From assembly GCF_002837185.1 (NCBI RefSeq), contig NZ_KZ477989.1:171933-235932 (forward strand): a DNA stretch of 64,000 bases, in the 5' to 3' direction. This DNA comes from Pseudomonas fluorescens (GTDB lineage: Bacteria > Pseudomonadota > Gammaproteobacteria > Pseudomonadales > Pseudomonadaceae). This document shows positions 52,691 through 63,349 of this stretch, piece by piece. Below the pieces are notes generated by a model that made no database searches, was not told where the DNA came from, and saw only the letters and a list, made by a program, of their open reading frames with translations. A program made the position numbers and the translations under genes. Each line of letters begins with the position of its first letter. The first letter of the stretch is position 1.

Positions 52691-55600
52691 ATGTCGAAAT
52701 TTTTTATCGACCGTCCCATTTTCGCCTGGGTAATTGCCCTGGTGATCATGCTGGTCGGGGCACTGTCGATCCTGAAGCTGCCTATCAACCAATACCCGGC
52801 CATTGCGCCAACCGCCATTGACATCCAGGTGACCTACCCAGGCGCGTCCGCACAAACCGTGCAGGACACCGTGGTACAGGTCATCGAGCAACAGCTCAAC
52901 GGTATCGACAACCTGCGCTATGTGGCCTCGGACAGTAACTCCGACGGCAGCATGACCATCACTGCGACGTTCAACCAGGGTACCAACCCGGACATCGCCC
53001 AGGTTCAAGTGCAGAACAAGCTGAACCTGGCGACCCCACTGCTGCCGCAAGAAGTGCAGCAGCAGGGTATCCGCGTGACCAAGTCGGTGAAGAACTTCCT
53101 GATGGTGATCGGTCTGGTGTCGGAAGACGGCAGCATGACCAAGGACGACCTCTCCAACTACATCGTGTCCAACATCCAGGACCCGATTTCCCGTACCTCG
53201 GGTGTGGGTGACTTCCAGGTATTCGGTTCGCAGTACGCCATGCGTATCTGGCTTGACCCGGCCAAGCTGAACAACTTCCAGCTCACCCCGGTGGATGTCA
53301 GCAACGCCATCAAGGCCCAGAACGTGCAGGTGGCCACCGGCCAACTGGGCGGCCTGCCTGCCCTGCCCGGCACTCAATTGAACGCGACCATCATCGGCAA
53401 GACGCGCCTGCAAAGCGCCGAAGAGTTCGCCAAGATCCTGATGAAGGTGAATGCCGACGGCTCGCAAGTGCGCTTGGGCGACGTTGCACGTATTGAACTG
53501 GGCGGCCAGAACTACAGCATCAGCGCGCAGTTCAACGGCAAGCCGGCGTCCGGTATGGCGATCAAGCTGGCCGCCGGGGCGAATGCCCTGGACACCGGTA
53601 AAGCGATCCGCGCCACCGTGGCATCCCTGGAGCCGTTCTTCCCGCCAGGCATGAAAGCCGTGGTGCCGTACGACACGACCCCGGTAGTGACCGAATCGAT
53701 CTCCGGTGTGGTTCACACCCTGATCGAAGCGATCGTGCTGGTGTTCCTGGTGATGTTCCTGTTCCTGCAGAACTTCCGCGCCACCATCATCACCACCATG
53801 ACCGTACCGGTGGTACTGCTGGGTACGTTCGGGATCCTGGCGGCGTTCGGTTTCACCATTAACACCCTGACCATGTTCGGCATGATCCTGGCCATCGGCC
53901 TGCTGGTGGACGATGCCATCGTCGTGGTGGAAAACGTCGAGCGGGTCATGGCCGAGGAGCACCTGTCACCCAAGGAAGCGACCATCAAGTCCATGGGCCA
54001 GATCCAGGGCGCCCTGGTGGGTATTGCCCTGGTACTCTCGGCGGTTTTGCTGCCGATGGCCTTCTTCGGCGGCTCCACCGGCGTGATCTACCGGCAGTTC
54101 TCCATCACCATTGTGTCGGCGATGGCGTTGTCGGTACTGGTTGCCCTGATCTTCACCCCAGCCCTGTGCGCCACCATGCTCAAGGCGATCGACCCGGAAA
54201 AACACGGCCAACCCAAGCGCGGCTTCTTCGGCTGGTTCAACCGCACCTTCGACAGCGGCGTACTCAAGTACGAGCGCGGCGTGGGCGGCATGATCAAGCA
54301 CAAGATCCCGGCCTTCATCGTGTATGCGCTGATCCTGGCCGGCATGATCTGGATGTTCACCCGTATCCCGAGCGCGTTCCTGCCTGAGGAAGACCAGGGC
54401 GTGATCTTCGCCCAGGTACAGACACCCGTGGGCGCCTCGGCCGAGCGTACGCAAAAAGTCATCGACGACATGCGCGCCTTCCTGCTGCATGACAAGGAAG
54501 GCGAGCCGGGCGAAGGCAAGGCCGTGAAGTCGGTATTTACCGTGAACGGCTTCAACTTTGCCGGCCGCGGCCAGAGCTCGGGTCTGGCATTCGTGATGCT
54601 CAAGCCATGGGACGAGCGCGATTCGTCCCAGTCGGTATTCGAAGTGGCCAAGCGGGCCCAGGGTTACTTCTTCGGGGCCTTCAAGGACGCCATGGTATTT
54701 GCCATCGTGCCGCCTTCGGTTCTGGAACTGGGTAACGCCACCGGCTTCGACGTGTTCCTGCAAGACCAGGGTGGCGTCGGCCACGACAAGCTGATGGCAG
54801 CCCGTAACCAGTTCCTCGGTGCGGCGGCCCAAAGCAAGATACTGGCGGGCGTGCGGCCCAACGGCGTGAACGATGAGCCGCAGTACGAACTGACCGTCGA
54901 TGACGAGAAAGCCAGCGCCCAGGGCATCAGCCTGTCGGACATCCAGCAGACCCTGGCCATCGCGCTGGGCGGCAGCTACATCAACGACTTCATCGACCGT
55001 GGTCGGGTGAAGAAGGTGTATGTACAGGGTGATGCGGCCAGCCGCATGTCGCCGGAAGACCTGGACAAATGGTACGTGCGCGCCGACTCCGGGAAGATGG
55101 TGCCGCTGTCGGCCATCTCGTCGGGCACGTGGATCTACGGCTCGCCGAAGCTCTCGCGTTATAACGGTGTAGCGGCCATGGAAATCCTCGGCACGCCGGC
55201 GCCTGGCTACAGTACCGGTGACGCGATGGCGGAAGTCGAGCGGATTGCCAAGGAACTGCCGGCCGGCATCGGCTATGCCTGGACAGGCCTGTCGTACGAA
55301 GAACGTCTGTCCGGCTCCCAGGCGCCTGCGCTGTATGCCCTGTCGCTGCTGGTGGTGTTCCTGTGTCTCGCCGCCTTGTATGAAAGCTGGTCGATCCCGA
55401 TTGCGGTGATTCTGGTAGTCCCGCTGGGTGTGATCGGTGCGTTGATCGCCACCAGCATGCGCGGCTTGTCCAACGACGTGTTCTTCCAGGTCGGCCTGTT
55501 GGTGACGGTGGGCCTGGCAGCGAAAAACGCGATCCTGATCGTGGAGTTCGCCAAGGAGCTGCACGAGCAAGGCAAGGGCATTGTCGAGGCGGCCATCGAG

Positions 55601-55852
55601 GCATCCCGCATGCGTCTGCGCCCGATCATCATGACGTCCATGGCGTTCGTGCTCGGCGTATTGCCGCTGGCGATTTCCAGCGGCGCAGGCTCGGGCAGCC
55701 AGCACGCGATCGGTACCGGCGTGATCGGCGGTATGATCACCGCGACCGTGCTGGCGATCTTCTGGGTGCCACTGTTCTACGCAACCGTGTCTTCCGCCGG
55801 CGAACGCAAACAGAAAAACACCACTGAAACTCCTAAAGAGGCTGGCCAATGA
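52691..55852 (+). CDS. emhB: RND efflux transporter, HAE1 family
   Basis: The 1053-aa inner-membrane proton/drug antiporter starts [20 protein letters not shown] and has 12 predicted helices. The proton-relay aspartates are in [19 protein letters not shown] near residue 405, and the docking/porter domain has the usual two large periplasmic loops. Length and sequence fit MexB/TtgB/EmhB. The gene lies between emhA (3 bp gap) and emhC (ATGA overlap). Confidence 0.96.
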   Translation: MSKFFIDRPIFAWVIALVIMLVGALSILKLPINQYPAIAPTAIDIQVTYPGASAQTVQDTVVQVIEQQLNGIDNLRYVASDSNSDGSMTITATFNQGTNPDIAQVQVQNKLNLATPLLPQEVQQQGIRVTKSVKNFLMVIGLVSEDGSMTKDDLSNYIVSNIQDPISRTSGVGDFQVFGSQYAMRIWLDPAKLNNFQLTPVDVSNAIKAQNVQVATGQLGGLPALPGTQLNATIIGKTRLQSAEEFAKILMKVNADGSQVRLGDVARIELGGQNYSISAQFNGKPASGMAIKLAAGANALDTGKAIRATVASLEPFFPPGMKAVVPYDTTPVVTESISGVVHTLIEAIVLVFLVMFLFLQNFRATIITTMTVPVVLLGTFGILAAFGFTINTLTMFGMILAIGLLVDDAIVVVENVERVMAEEHLSPKEATIKSMGQIQGALVGIALVLSAVLLPMAFFGGSTGVIYRQFSITIVSAMALSVLVALIFTPALCATMLKAIDPEKHGQPKRGFFGWFNRTFDSGVLKYERGVGGMIKHKIPAFIVYALILAGMIWMFTRIPSAFLPEEDQGVIFAQVQTPVGASAERTQKVIDDMRAFLLHDKEGEPGEGKAVKSVFTVNGFNFAGRGQSSGLAFVMLKPWDERDSSQSVFEVAKRAQGYFFGAFKDAMVFAIVPPSVLELGNATGFDVFLQDQGGVGHDKLMAARNQFLGAAAQSKILAGVRPNGVNDEPQYELTVDDEKASAQGISLSDIQQTLAIALGGSYINDFIDRGRVKKVYVQGDAASRMSPEDLDKWYVRADSGKMVPLSAISSGTWIYGSPKLSRYNGVAAMEILGTPAPGYSTGDAMAEVERIAKELPAGIGYAWTGLSYEERLSGSQAPALYALSLLVVFLCLAALYESWSIPIAVILVVPLGVIGALIATSMRGLSNDVFFQVGLLVTVGLAAKNAILIVEFAKELHEQGKGIVEAAIEASRMRLRPIIMTSMAFVLGVLPLAISSGAGSGSQHAIGTGVIGGMITATVLAIFWVPLFYATVSSAGERKQKNTTETPKEAGQ

Positions 55853-57306
55853 GCAAGTCGCTACTTTCCTTAGCCGTCACCGCCTTCGTGCTCAGTGGCT
55901 GCTCGCTTATCCCCGACTACCAGCGCCCCGAAGCGCCGGTAGCGGCGCAGTTCCCGCAGGGGCCGGCGTACTCGTCGGCCCAGGCGCCGGGCCAGGCTGC
56001 CGCGGAGCAAGGCTGGAAGCAGTTTTTCCATGACCCTGTCCTGCAACAGCTGATCCAGACCGCGCTGGTGAACAACCGCGACCTGCGCGTCGCGGCCCTG
56101 AACATCGACGCCTATGCGGCGCAGTACCAGATCCAGCGTGCCGACCTGTTCCCGGCCGTCTCGGCCACCGGCAACGGTACCCGTTCGCGTACCCCGGCGC
56201 GGCTGTCGCAGACCGGCGAATCGAGCATTTCCAGCCAGTACTCGGTGGGCCTGGGGATCAGCTCTTATGAGCTGGACCTGTTTGGCCGCGTGCGCAGCCT
56301 GAGCGAAGAAGCATTGCAGAAGTACTTCGCCACCGAAGAAGCGCGGCGCAGCACCCAGATCAGCCTGGTGGCCAGCGTGGCGAATGCCTACCTGACCTGG
56401 CAGGCCGACAAGGAACTGCTCAAGCTGACCCAGGACACCCTCGGGGCGTTCGAGCAGAGCTTCAAGCTGACCTCGCGCAGCAACGAAGTCGGCGTGGCCT
56501 CGGCCCTCGACCTGAGCCAGGCGCGCACCTCGGTGGAAAACGCCCGGGTGCAGCTTGCCCGGTATACGCGCCAGGTGGCCCAGGACGAAAACAGCCTGAC
56601 CCTGCTGCTGGGCACCGGCCTGCCGGCGAATATCGCCAGCAAGCCACTGTCTGATGACCTGCTCAGCGAAGTACCCGCCGGCCTGCCGTCGGACCTGCTG
56701 CAACGGCGTCCCGACATCGTCCAGGCCGAGTACAACCTCAAGGCCGCCAACGCCAACATCGGTGCGGCCCGTGCGGCGTTCTTCCCGAGCATCAGCCTGA
56801 CCGCCAGCGCCGGCACCGCCAGCCCGAACCTGGGCGGCCTGTTCAAGGGCGGCTCGGGCACCTGGTCGTTCGCACCGCAGATCAACATCCCGATCTTCAA
56901 CGCCGGTAGCCTGCGCGCAAGCCTGGACTACTCGAAGATCCAGAAAGAGATCAACGTGGCCAACTACGAGAAGGCGATCCAGACCGGCTTCCAGGAAGTC
57001 TCCGACGGCCTCGCCGCACGTCAGACCTACAAGCAGCAACTGGATGCCCAACGTGGCTTCGTCGCCGCCAACCAGGACTACTACCGCCTGGCCGAGCGTC
57101 GCTACCGCATCGGTGTGGACAGCAATTTGACCTTCCTTGATGCCCAGCGCCAACTGTTCAGTGCCCAGCAATCGCTGATCACCGACCGCCTGGCGCAGCT
57201 GACCAGCGAGGTCAACCTGTACAAGGCCCTCGGCGGCGGCTGGAATGAGCAGACCGCGAAGAACGAGCCGGTGAAAGAACAAGCGCCGCCGCTCAAGTTG
57301 TTCTGA
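55849..57306 (+). CDS. emhC: Outer-membrane efflux channel (OprM/TtgC/EmhC family)
   Basis: This 485-aa lipoprotein has the lipobox [10 protein letters not shown] and two OEP repeats rich in coiled-coil helices ([40 protein letters not shown]). It forms the trimeric outer-membrane tunnel of the pump. It overlaps emhB by ATGA and is followed by a strong terminator. Confidence 0.95.
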   Translation: MSKSLLSLAVTAFVLSGCSLIPDYQRPEAPVAAQFPQGPAYSSAQAPGQAAAEQGWKQFFHDPVLQQLIQTALVNNRDLRVAALNIDAYAAQYQIQRADLFPAVSATGNGTRSRTPARLSQTGESSISSQYSVGLGISSYELDLFGRVRSLSEEALQKYFATEEARRSTQISLVASVANAYLTWQADKELLKLTQDTLGAFEQSFKLTSRSNEVGVASALDLSQARTSVENARVQLARYTRQVAQDENSLTLLLGTGLPANIASKPLSDDLLSEVPAGLPSDLLQRRPDIVQAEYNLKAANANIGAARAAFFPSISLTASAGTASPNLGGLFKGGSGTWSFAPQINIPIFNAGSLRASLDYSKIQKEINVANYEKAIQTGFQEVSDGLAARQTYKQQLDAQRGFVAANQDYYRLAERRYRIGVDSNLTFLDAQRQLFSAQQSLITDRLAQLTSEVNLYKALGGGWNEQTAKNEPVKEQAPPLKLF

Positions 57307-57321
57307 TAGCGCCTGTCTAAT

Positions 57322-57357
57322 CAAACCGCTTCCCTTACCGGAAGCGGTTTTTTTTTG
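57322..57357 (+). terminator. Intrinsic terminator of emhABC
   Basis: AAACCGCTTCC-CTTACC-GGAAGCGG followed by nine T gives a strong GC-rich hairpin with a U run 16 bp after the emhC stop. Confidence 0.95.
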
Positions 57358-57469
57358 CCATGTCACTAACCCCTGCGAATCAAAGGTGGGCGCTGGCTTG
57401 CCTTCACTTCAACCTTTCAGGGTAAGATTGGTAACAGATTCTTACAGACCACAGAGGGAGCTTGTCGTA

Positions 57470-59167
57470 ATGATCGTAGGCATTGACCTGGGCACGACCA
57501 ATAGCCTGGCCGCCGTGTGGCGCGGCGATGCCGCCGAAATGGTGCCCAATGCCCTTGGCCAGTTGCTGACCCCAAGCGTGGTAGGCATGGATGATCAAGG
57601 CCGCATCCTGGTGGGCCAAGCCGCCAAGGAACGCCTGCATACTCACCCGCACCTGACCACGTCGCTGTTCAAGCGCTACATGGGCAGTGCCACCGAAGTG
57701 CGCCTGGGCGACCGCTCGTTCCGCCCCGAAGAGCTGTCGGCGCTGGTCCTCAAAAGCCTCAAGGAAGACATCGAGCGCACCTATGGCCAAACCGTCACCG
57801 AAGCGGTGATCAGCGTGCCCGCCTACTTCAGCGACGGCCAGCGCAAAGCCACGCGCATTGCCGGTGAACTGGCGGGGCTCAATGTTGAAAAACTGATCAA
57901 CGAGCCCACCGCCGCCGCCTTGGCTTATGGCTTGCACCAGCGTGACAAGGAAACCTCGTTCCTGGTTTTCGATCTCGGCGGCGGCACCTTTGACGTGTCG
58001 ATCATCGAGCTGTTCGACGGTGTAATGGAAGTACGCGCCAGCGCCGGCGACAACTTCCTGGGCGGCGAAGACTTCGACACGTTGTTGCTGGAGCACTTCG
58101 TCGACAGCCAGCGCAATGCCCAGGGTTTCCCGCCCACCAGCAGTGTGTTGCAAGCCCTGCGTCGCGAAGCCGAGCGCGTGCGCAAAGCCTTGGGCCAGGA
58201 CGACAGCGCCGAGTTCGCCCTGCGTATCGATGGCCAGCAGTGGGTCACAACCATCACCCAGGCCGAACTCGCCAAGCTCTACACGCCCTTGTTGGAACGC
58301 CTGCGCGCACCGATTGAACGCGCCCTGCGAGACGCACGCATTCGGGTCGGTGACCTGGATGAAATCCTGCTGGTCGGCGGCACCACGCGCATGCCGCTGG
58401 TGCGCAAACTGGCCGCTGGTTTGTTCGGGCGTTTCCCGTCCATCAGCCTCGACCCGGACCAGGTGGTTGCCCACGGCGCGGCGATCCAGGCCGCGCTCAA
58501 AGCCCGCTCGGCGGCACTGGAAGAAATCGTGCTGACCGACGTCTGCCCCTACACCCTGGGTATCGAAACCTCGAACCAGTACGGCGGCCATATCGAAAGC
58601 GGGCATTACCTGCCGCTGATCGAACGCAACAGCAGCGTGCCGGTGAGCCGGGTCAAAAGCGTGGTCACGCTCTACGACGACCAGCCCCGCGTGCTGCTGA
58701 AAATCTACCAAGGCGAAAGCCGTCTGGTGAAAGACAACATCGAACTGGGCCAGTTGGAAATCCCCGTGCCCAAGCGCAAGGCTGGCGAAGTCTCACTGGA
58801 CGTGCGCTTCACCTACGACAACAACGGTTTGCTCGAAGCCCAGGTGAACATTCCGCTGACCGGCGAGCAGCACTCGCTGGTGATCGAAAACAATCCTGGC
58901 GTGCTCAGCCCGCAAGAGATCCAGCAACGCCTGCAAGCGTTGGCATTGTTGAAAATTCACCCGCGCGACCAGCAGGTCAACACCGTGCTGACCGCCCGCC
59001 TCGAACGGCTCTACCAGGAAAGCCTGGGCGAGCTGCGCGAGCAACTCGGACACTGGGCCGCGCAGTTTCAGCAAGTGCTCGACACCCAGGACGAGCGCCG
59101 CATCCGTGAGGCCCGCAGCGAACTGACCCGACAACTTGAGCAACTCGATAACGGGTTCTGGCGCTGA
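57470..59167 (+). CDS. hscC: Hsp70-family chaperone, HscC type
   Basis: The 565-aa protein begins [19 protein letters not shown] and has the nucleotide-binding blocks [33 protein letters not shown] and [16 protein letters not shown], with a shorter substrate-binding domain than DnaK. These features and the length fit HscC. GAGGGAG precedes the ATG. The downstream gene encodes its presumed J-protein partner, 11 bp away. Confidence 0.93.
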   Translation: MIVGIDLGTTNSLAAVWRGDAAEMVPNALGQLLTPSVVGMDDQGRILVGQAAKERLHTHPHLTTSLFKRYMGSATEVRLGDRSFRPEELSALVLKSLKEDIERTYGQTVTEAVISVPAYFSDGQRKATRIAGELAGLNVEKLINEPTAAALAYGLHQRDKETSFLVFDLGGGTFDVSIIELFDGVMEVRASAGDNFLGGEDFDTLLLEHFVDSQRNAQGFPPTSSVLQALRREAERVRKALGQDDSAEFALRIDGQQWVTTITQAELAKLYTPLLERLRAPIERALRDARIRVGDLDEILLVGGTTRMPLVRKLAAGLFGRFPSISLDPDQVVAHGAAIQAALKARSAALEEIVLTDVCPYTLGIETSNQYGGHIESGHYLPLIERNSSVPVSRVKSVVTLYDDQPRVLLKIYQGESRLVKDNIELGQLEIPVPKRKAGEVSLDVRFTYDNNGLLEAQVNIPLTGEQHSLVIENNPGVLSPQEIQQRLQALALLKIHPRDQQVNTVLTARLERLYQESLGELREQLGHWAAQFQQVLDTQDERRIREARSELTRQLEQLDNGFWR

Positions 59168-59178
59168 AGGAAATCCAC

Positions 59179-60861
59179 ATGGACTGTTGGACAGTGTTGC
59201 AATTGGCGGACGATGCCGACGAACGGACCATCAAGCGAACCTACGCGCGACTGCTGAAAAGCTGCCGCCCGGACGATGATCCCGAAGGGTTCCAGCGTCT
59301 GCGCGAAGCTTATGAGGCTGCATTGGGATACGCACGCTGGCGTGCAGACAACGAAGAGGAACAGCGCGCAACTGCCGTCGTCGAACAGACTGACAGCAAC
59401 CTCAAGGATTTGGCCGAGCTGATGGATGTCCGTCCCTTGAGCCCTGCTGCGTTCGAGGCACCTGCGCCCAAAGGCGCCTACGACCTGGCCGAGCTGATGG
59501 ACGTCAGTACGCTCAGCCCCGCGCCCTTTGAAGCGCCAAAACCTGACCCGGTCCATGCGTTGCTCACCGGCCTCAACGCCGACAACCTCGATGAGCGCTG
59601 GGCCCAGGCCCGGCAACAGGACTGCAGCGACGCCTTCCAGGCCGGCCTGCTGCGCCACTGCTTTGAAGCCCCCGGCGAGCGCAGTGCAATTACCCGTTGG
59701 GCGATGCAACAGCTGGAATGGCTGACACCCTGGCAACGGGTGGCCATGACGCCATGGCAGCACGATGCACTGACCAGTGAGCTGTTGCAGGAATATCGCC
59801 TCAACTTGCAGGAACTGCTGGAGCAAAAGGCCGAGCGCGAGTTCATCACCCAACTGACGCACTACAACGAGCAAGCCTGGCTGCGGGTGTTCGATCAGCA
59901 GCAACAGTGGCAACACATTATTCTGCAACTGCTGCACGACACCCAATGGAGCGTGCCGCTGTTTGAACGCGTATGCCAGGCCTTTGGCTGGGACGACCAG
60001 AAAGGCGTGTTTGCGGAACCCGCGTGGATGTGGCGCAGCCTGGTGTCGCGTTGCGAGCAGGAAAGCTTTTATATCAGCCTCCAAGACAAAGCCCAGGACA
60101 CCCGGCGCACCTGCGCCGATGCCCTGGCCGCGCGCTTGTTGCTCACGCCCATGACCGCAACCCAACAGATGCGCATCATCGGCAGGTTTGGCCAAAACGA
60201 ATGGAACGCTTGCCAGCATCTGGGCGAAACCCTGACCTGGCGTTATCCGCAGTTGATCGAACGCCTGCCCCAAAGCGACCTGTTTTTCTGGCGCAAATTC
60301 GTCCCACGACCGATTTACGTCCATGTGCTTATCCGGCTCTGGGCGATCTTTGCCTTGGCCGCTGTCCTGAACCTCGTTCACGTTGAAACCGAAAAGCTGG
60401 ACTTCGGGGTCGTACTCATCTTAGTGGTATTGGCGATCTTGCCGGCCGTGGTCTTCTTTCGGATCACGCAGATGTGGGCCGGGATGAGTGCGTCCTTTGT
60501 AGTTGCGGACGTGTGGCTGAGCCAGTATTTGATCCCTAAACGCGTCAACCCCAACCAGTATTGGCTGGTGTTACGCCACGGCATCCCGCAATTGGCCATG
60601 CTCGCGGTGTGCGGGCTGGCACTGGGCATTCTGGGAGCGATTACGTATGCCGGGATGCTGCTGATCAACCTGCTGCACAGCAAACGCATCGGCCACATGG
60701 GTGAGAAAAGCCTGAAATTTCCGTGGCTCAACGGCCTGCATTGGGCCTTCTGGAGCCCGCTGCAAGTGGTATTCCTGGTGGTGATGGTGGCGGTGATCAT
60801 CGCCGCGCAGCACTACCTGCCAGCGGTGCCATGGTCCCATATCGACCTGCCCAAACAGTAA
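59179..60861 (+). CDS. J-domain-like co-chaperone of HscC (DjlB/DjlC-like), HPD motif degenerate
   Basis: The 560-aa membrane protein starts with a J-like region (MDCWTVLQLADDADERTIKRTYARLL, then GFQRLREAYEAAL). The signature HPD is replaced by RPD in KSCRPDDDPEGF. A 22-residue motif, DLAELMDV..LSPAxFEAP, occurs twice near residues 77-120. The C-terminal 180 residues have four or more hydrophobic helices. Such proteins are encoded beside hscC and stimulate it. The altered HPD makes the strength of ATPase stimulation uncertain. Confidence 0.85.
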   Translation: MDCWTVLQLADDADERTIKRTYARLLKSCRPDDDPEGFQRLREAYEAALGYARWRADNEEEQRATAVVEQTDSNLKDLAELMDVRPLSPAAFEAPAPKGAYDLAELMDVSTLSPAPFEAPKPDPVHALLTGLNADNLDERWAQARQQDCSDAFQAGLLRHCFEAPGERSAITRWAMQQLEWLTPWQRVAMTPWQHDALTSELLQEYRLNLQELLEQKAEREFITQLTHYNEQAWLRVFDQQQQWQHIILQLLHDTQWSVPLFERVCQAFGWDDQKGVFAEPAWMWRSLVSRCEQESFYISLQDKAQDTRRTCADALAARLLLTPMTATQQMRIIGRFGQNEWNACQHLGETLTWRYPQLIERLPQSDLFFWRKFVPRPIYVHVLIRLWAIFALAAVLNLVHVETEKLDFGVVLILVVLAILPAVVFFRITQMWAGMSASFVVADVWLSQYLIPKRVNPNQYWLVLRHGIPQLAMLAVCGLALGILGAITYAGMLLINLLHSKRIGHMGEKSLKFPWLNGLHWAFWSPLQVVFLVVMVAVIIAAQHYLPAVPWSHIDLPKQ

Positions 60862-61011
60862 CGAGACGCTTGGGCCTGAGCGTATTGCGCAGGCCCGCAA
60901 CTTGCGTTCGATCATCGCCCACAACCCGCTCTGCCCCACTTTCACCGTCCCCGCAGCACCCAGCACCATGGCGGCCACCTGCATAACCCCAATAACAACA
61001 GGTCCGATACC

Positions 61012-62262
61012 ATGAGCACTTTCCATCCGCGCCAGCTCCTGCTGGCCAGCGTTGTCAGCAGTCTTGCCCTGCCCGCTCTTGCCGAGGAACACGGCTTTCT
61101 CGAAGACGCCAGCGCCAACCTCAACCTGCGTAATTTTTTCTTCAATCGCAACTACACCAACCCGACCAAAACCCAGGGCGGCGCGCAGGAGTGGACGCAA
61201 AGTTTCATCCTCGACGCCAAGTCCGGGTTCACTCAAGGCACGGTCGGCTTCGGTGTGGACGTGCTGGGCTTGTATTCGCTCAAGCTCGATGGCGGGCGCG
61301 GCACCGGCGGCACGCAGTTGTTGCCGCTGGACCACGACGGCCGCCCGGCCGATGCGTTCGGGCGCCTGGGCGTGGCGTTCAAGGCGCAGTTTTCCAGGAC
61401 TGAAGTGAAAGTCGGGGAATGGATGCCGGTGCTGCCGATCCTGCGCTCGGACGATGGTCGCTCACTCCCGCAAACCCTGCGCGGCGGGCAGATCACATCA
61501 AAGGAAATCGATGGCCTGACCCTGTATGGCGGTCAGTTTCGTGCCAACAGCCCGCGGGACGACAGCAGCATGCGCGACCTGTCGATGACCGGCAAAACCG
61601 CGTTCACGTCCGATCGTTTCAACTTCCAGGGCGCCGAATATGCCTTCAACGACAAACGCACCCAAGTCGGGGTGTGGAATGCCCAGCTCAAGGACATCTA
61701 CAGCCAGCAGTTCGTCAATCTGATCCACAGCCAGCCCGTAGGCGACTGGACCCTGGGCGCCAACCTGGGGTTCTTCTACGGCAAGGACGACGGCAGCGCC
61801 CGCGCCGGCAACCTGGACAACAAAACCTGGTCCGGCCTGCTGTCCGCGCGCCACGGTGGCAACACCTTCTACGTCGGCCTGCAAAAACTCACCGGCAACA
61901 GCGCCTGGATGCGTGTCAACGGCACCAGCGGCGGCACCCTGGCCAACGACAGCTATAACTCGAGCTACGACAACGCCGAGGAAAAATCCTGGCAGGTTCG
62001 CCACGACTACAACTTCGCCGCCCTTGGCGTACCGGGCCTTACCCTGATGAACCGCTATATCAGCGGCAGCAACGTGCACACCGGCACGGTGACCGACGGC
62101 AAGGAATGGGGCCGCGAAAGCGAATTGGGCTACACCGTACAAAGCGGCAGCCTGAAAAACCTGACCCTGCGCTGGCGCAACTCCAGCATGCGGCGTGACT
62201 ACAGCAACAACGAGTTCGATGAAAACCGGTTGATCGTCAGCTACCCGATAAGTCTGCTGTAA
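61012..62262 (+). CDS. OprD family outer-membrane porin
   Basis: The 416-aa product has a signal peptide (..LASVVSSLALPALA), the typical OprD opening GFLEDASANLNLRNFFFNRN, many amphipathic strands and the family block NEFDENRLIVSYPISLL at the C-terminus. OprD-type porins admit basic amino acids or small carboxylates. Which one is not readable here. A GC hairpin at 60872-60896 lies in the leader. Confidence 0.92.
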   Translation: MSTFHPRQLLLASVVSSLALPALAEEHGFLEDASANLNLRNFFFNRNYTNPTKTQGGAQEWTQSFILDAKSGFTQGTVGFGVDVLGLYSLKLDGGRGTGGTQLLPLDHDGRPADAFGRLGVAFKAQFSRTEVKVGEWMPVLPILRSDDGRSLPQTLRGGQITSKEIDGLTLYGGQFRANSPRDDSSMRDLSMTGKTAFTSDRFNFQGAEYAFNDKRTQVGVWNAQLKDIYSQQFVNLIHSQPVGDWTLGANLGFFYGKDDGSARAGNLDNKTWSGLLSARHGGNTFYVGLQKLTGNSAWMRVNGTSGGTLANDSYNSSYDNAEEKSWQVRHDYNFAALGVPGLTLMNRYISGSNVHTGTVTDGKEWGRESELGYTVQSGSLKNLTLRWRNSSMRRDYSNNEFDENRLIVSYPISLL

Positions 62263-62346
62263 ACCGGCGCCGCAGTTACTGTATGGTGCGCGCCTGCCGC
62301 TGCTGATCGCCCCAGCAGCGGCCTTTCATTCGGGCCCGCGCACAGC

Positions 62347-63246
62347 ATGAAAACCTTCGTCCCAGCAATCGCAGTGTTTGCCCTGGCCCTGAGCCTGGGC
62401 GGCTGTATCGGTTCGCCCATTGCCCTGACGCCGCAGACCGAGCAACGCCTGCAAGCCCGGGCGCCGATCCGTTTTCTGCTGACTTTCGATGACGGCCCCA
62501 GCGCCTCGGGCTACAACAACCCGAGCCGCTCGGTGGTGGCCGATCTGGCCGATAACCCGGTATCGCCGGGGATCAAGGCGGTGTTCTTTCTACAGACCGA
62601 AGCCGCCCGTTCAGGGGGCAGCGCGCGGGGCCGCAAGACCATGGTGCGTGAACATGCCGCCGGCCATGTCCTGGCCTTCCACACGGCGACGGCGTTTCAT
62701 ACCAATCATCGCTGGCTCAATGACGCCGAGTTGGAACGCACCCTGACCCAGGGCGCCGCGGACATCGCCGCCATCACCGGCACGCCGCCCCTGCTGGTGC
62801 GGCCACCGTTCTGGAACTACGACCACCGCACATTCGCCGCCTACCGACGCCACGGCATGCAGGTCCTGCTGACCGACCTGAGTGCCAACGACGGCAAGAT
62901 CTGGGGCTTCAATGGCAGCCCACGCCGCCGCGCCAACCTGTACCGGCAGCTGTCAGTGGTGCGTGAGCGCATCGCGGCGGGTGAGTTGCCGACGGTGGAC
63001 GGCGTGGTACCGGTGGTGGTGACCTTCCATGACATCAACCGCTACACCGCACGGCATATGCAGGAGTACCTGCAGATCCTGATGGACAGCGCCCGCATCA
63101 ACGGCCTGAAGACCGCCGCCACGCCCTTCTACACCGACACCGCCACCCTGCAACGCGCAGCGCTGGCCCGCACGGTCCAGGATATGAACGAGCCGGTGCA
63201 TCTGCCAGGGGTGTGGAATTGGCTGTGGGACGCCGATGCCCACTAA
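62347..63246 (+). CDS. Polysaccharide deacetylase family lipoprotein
   Basis: The 299-aa protein has a lipobox signal (LALSLGGCIGSP) and the NodB-type catalytic block RFLLTFDDGPSAS near residue 41. HTATAFHTNHRW gives the metal-binding His pair near 113, and RPPFWNYDHRTF near 151 and VVVTFHDIN near 218 complete the fold. It removes N- or O-acetyl groups from a polysaccharide in the envelope. The substrate is unknown. It is a single gene. Confidence 0.88.
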   Translation: MKTFVPAIAVFALALSLGGCIGSPIALTPQTEQRLQARAPIRFLLTFDDGPSASGYNNPSRSVVADLADNPVSPGIKAVFFLQTEAARSGGSARGRKTMVREHAAGHVLAFHTATAFHTNHRWLNDAELERTLTQGAADIAAITGTPPLLVRPPFWNYDHRTFAAYRRHGMQVLLTDLSANDGKIWGFNGSPRRRANLYRQLSVVRERIAAGELPTVDGVVPVVVTFHDINRYTARHMQEYLQILMDSARINGLKTAATPFYTDTATLQRAALARTVQDMNEPVHLPGVWNWLWDADAH

Positions 63247-63288
63247 GCGCCCCGCAACAATTGGATGTGCAGGTATAAATAGATATCA

Positions 63289-63316
63289 GGAACCCTACAT
63301 CAATACTTGCCACCAA
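63289..63316 (+). promoter_or_regulatory. hrp box (HrpL-dependent promoter)
   Basis: GGAACC at 63289-63294, a 15-bp spacer, then CCACCAA at 63310-63316 match the consensus GGAACC-N15/16-CCACNNA exactly. The element lies 33 bp before the ATG of the gene at 63350 on the same strand. HrpL sigma factor controls type III secretion genes. Confidence 0.85.
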
Positions 63317-63349
63317 AGAGGAACGCAACTCTTCATGCCCAGGTAGACA

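Noticed and set aside
51467..55849. Long minus-strand frames (831 and 627 aa) opposite emhA/emhB
   Set aside because: They are antisense shadows of clearly real RND pump genes, with no ribosome site or recognisable domain.
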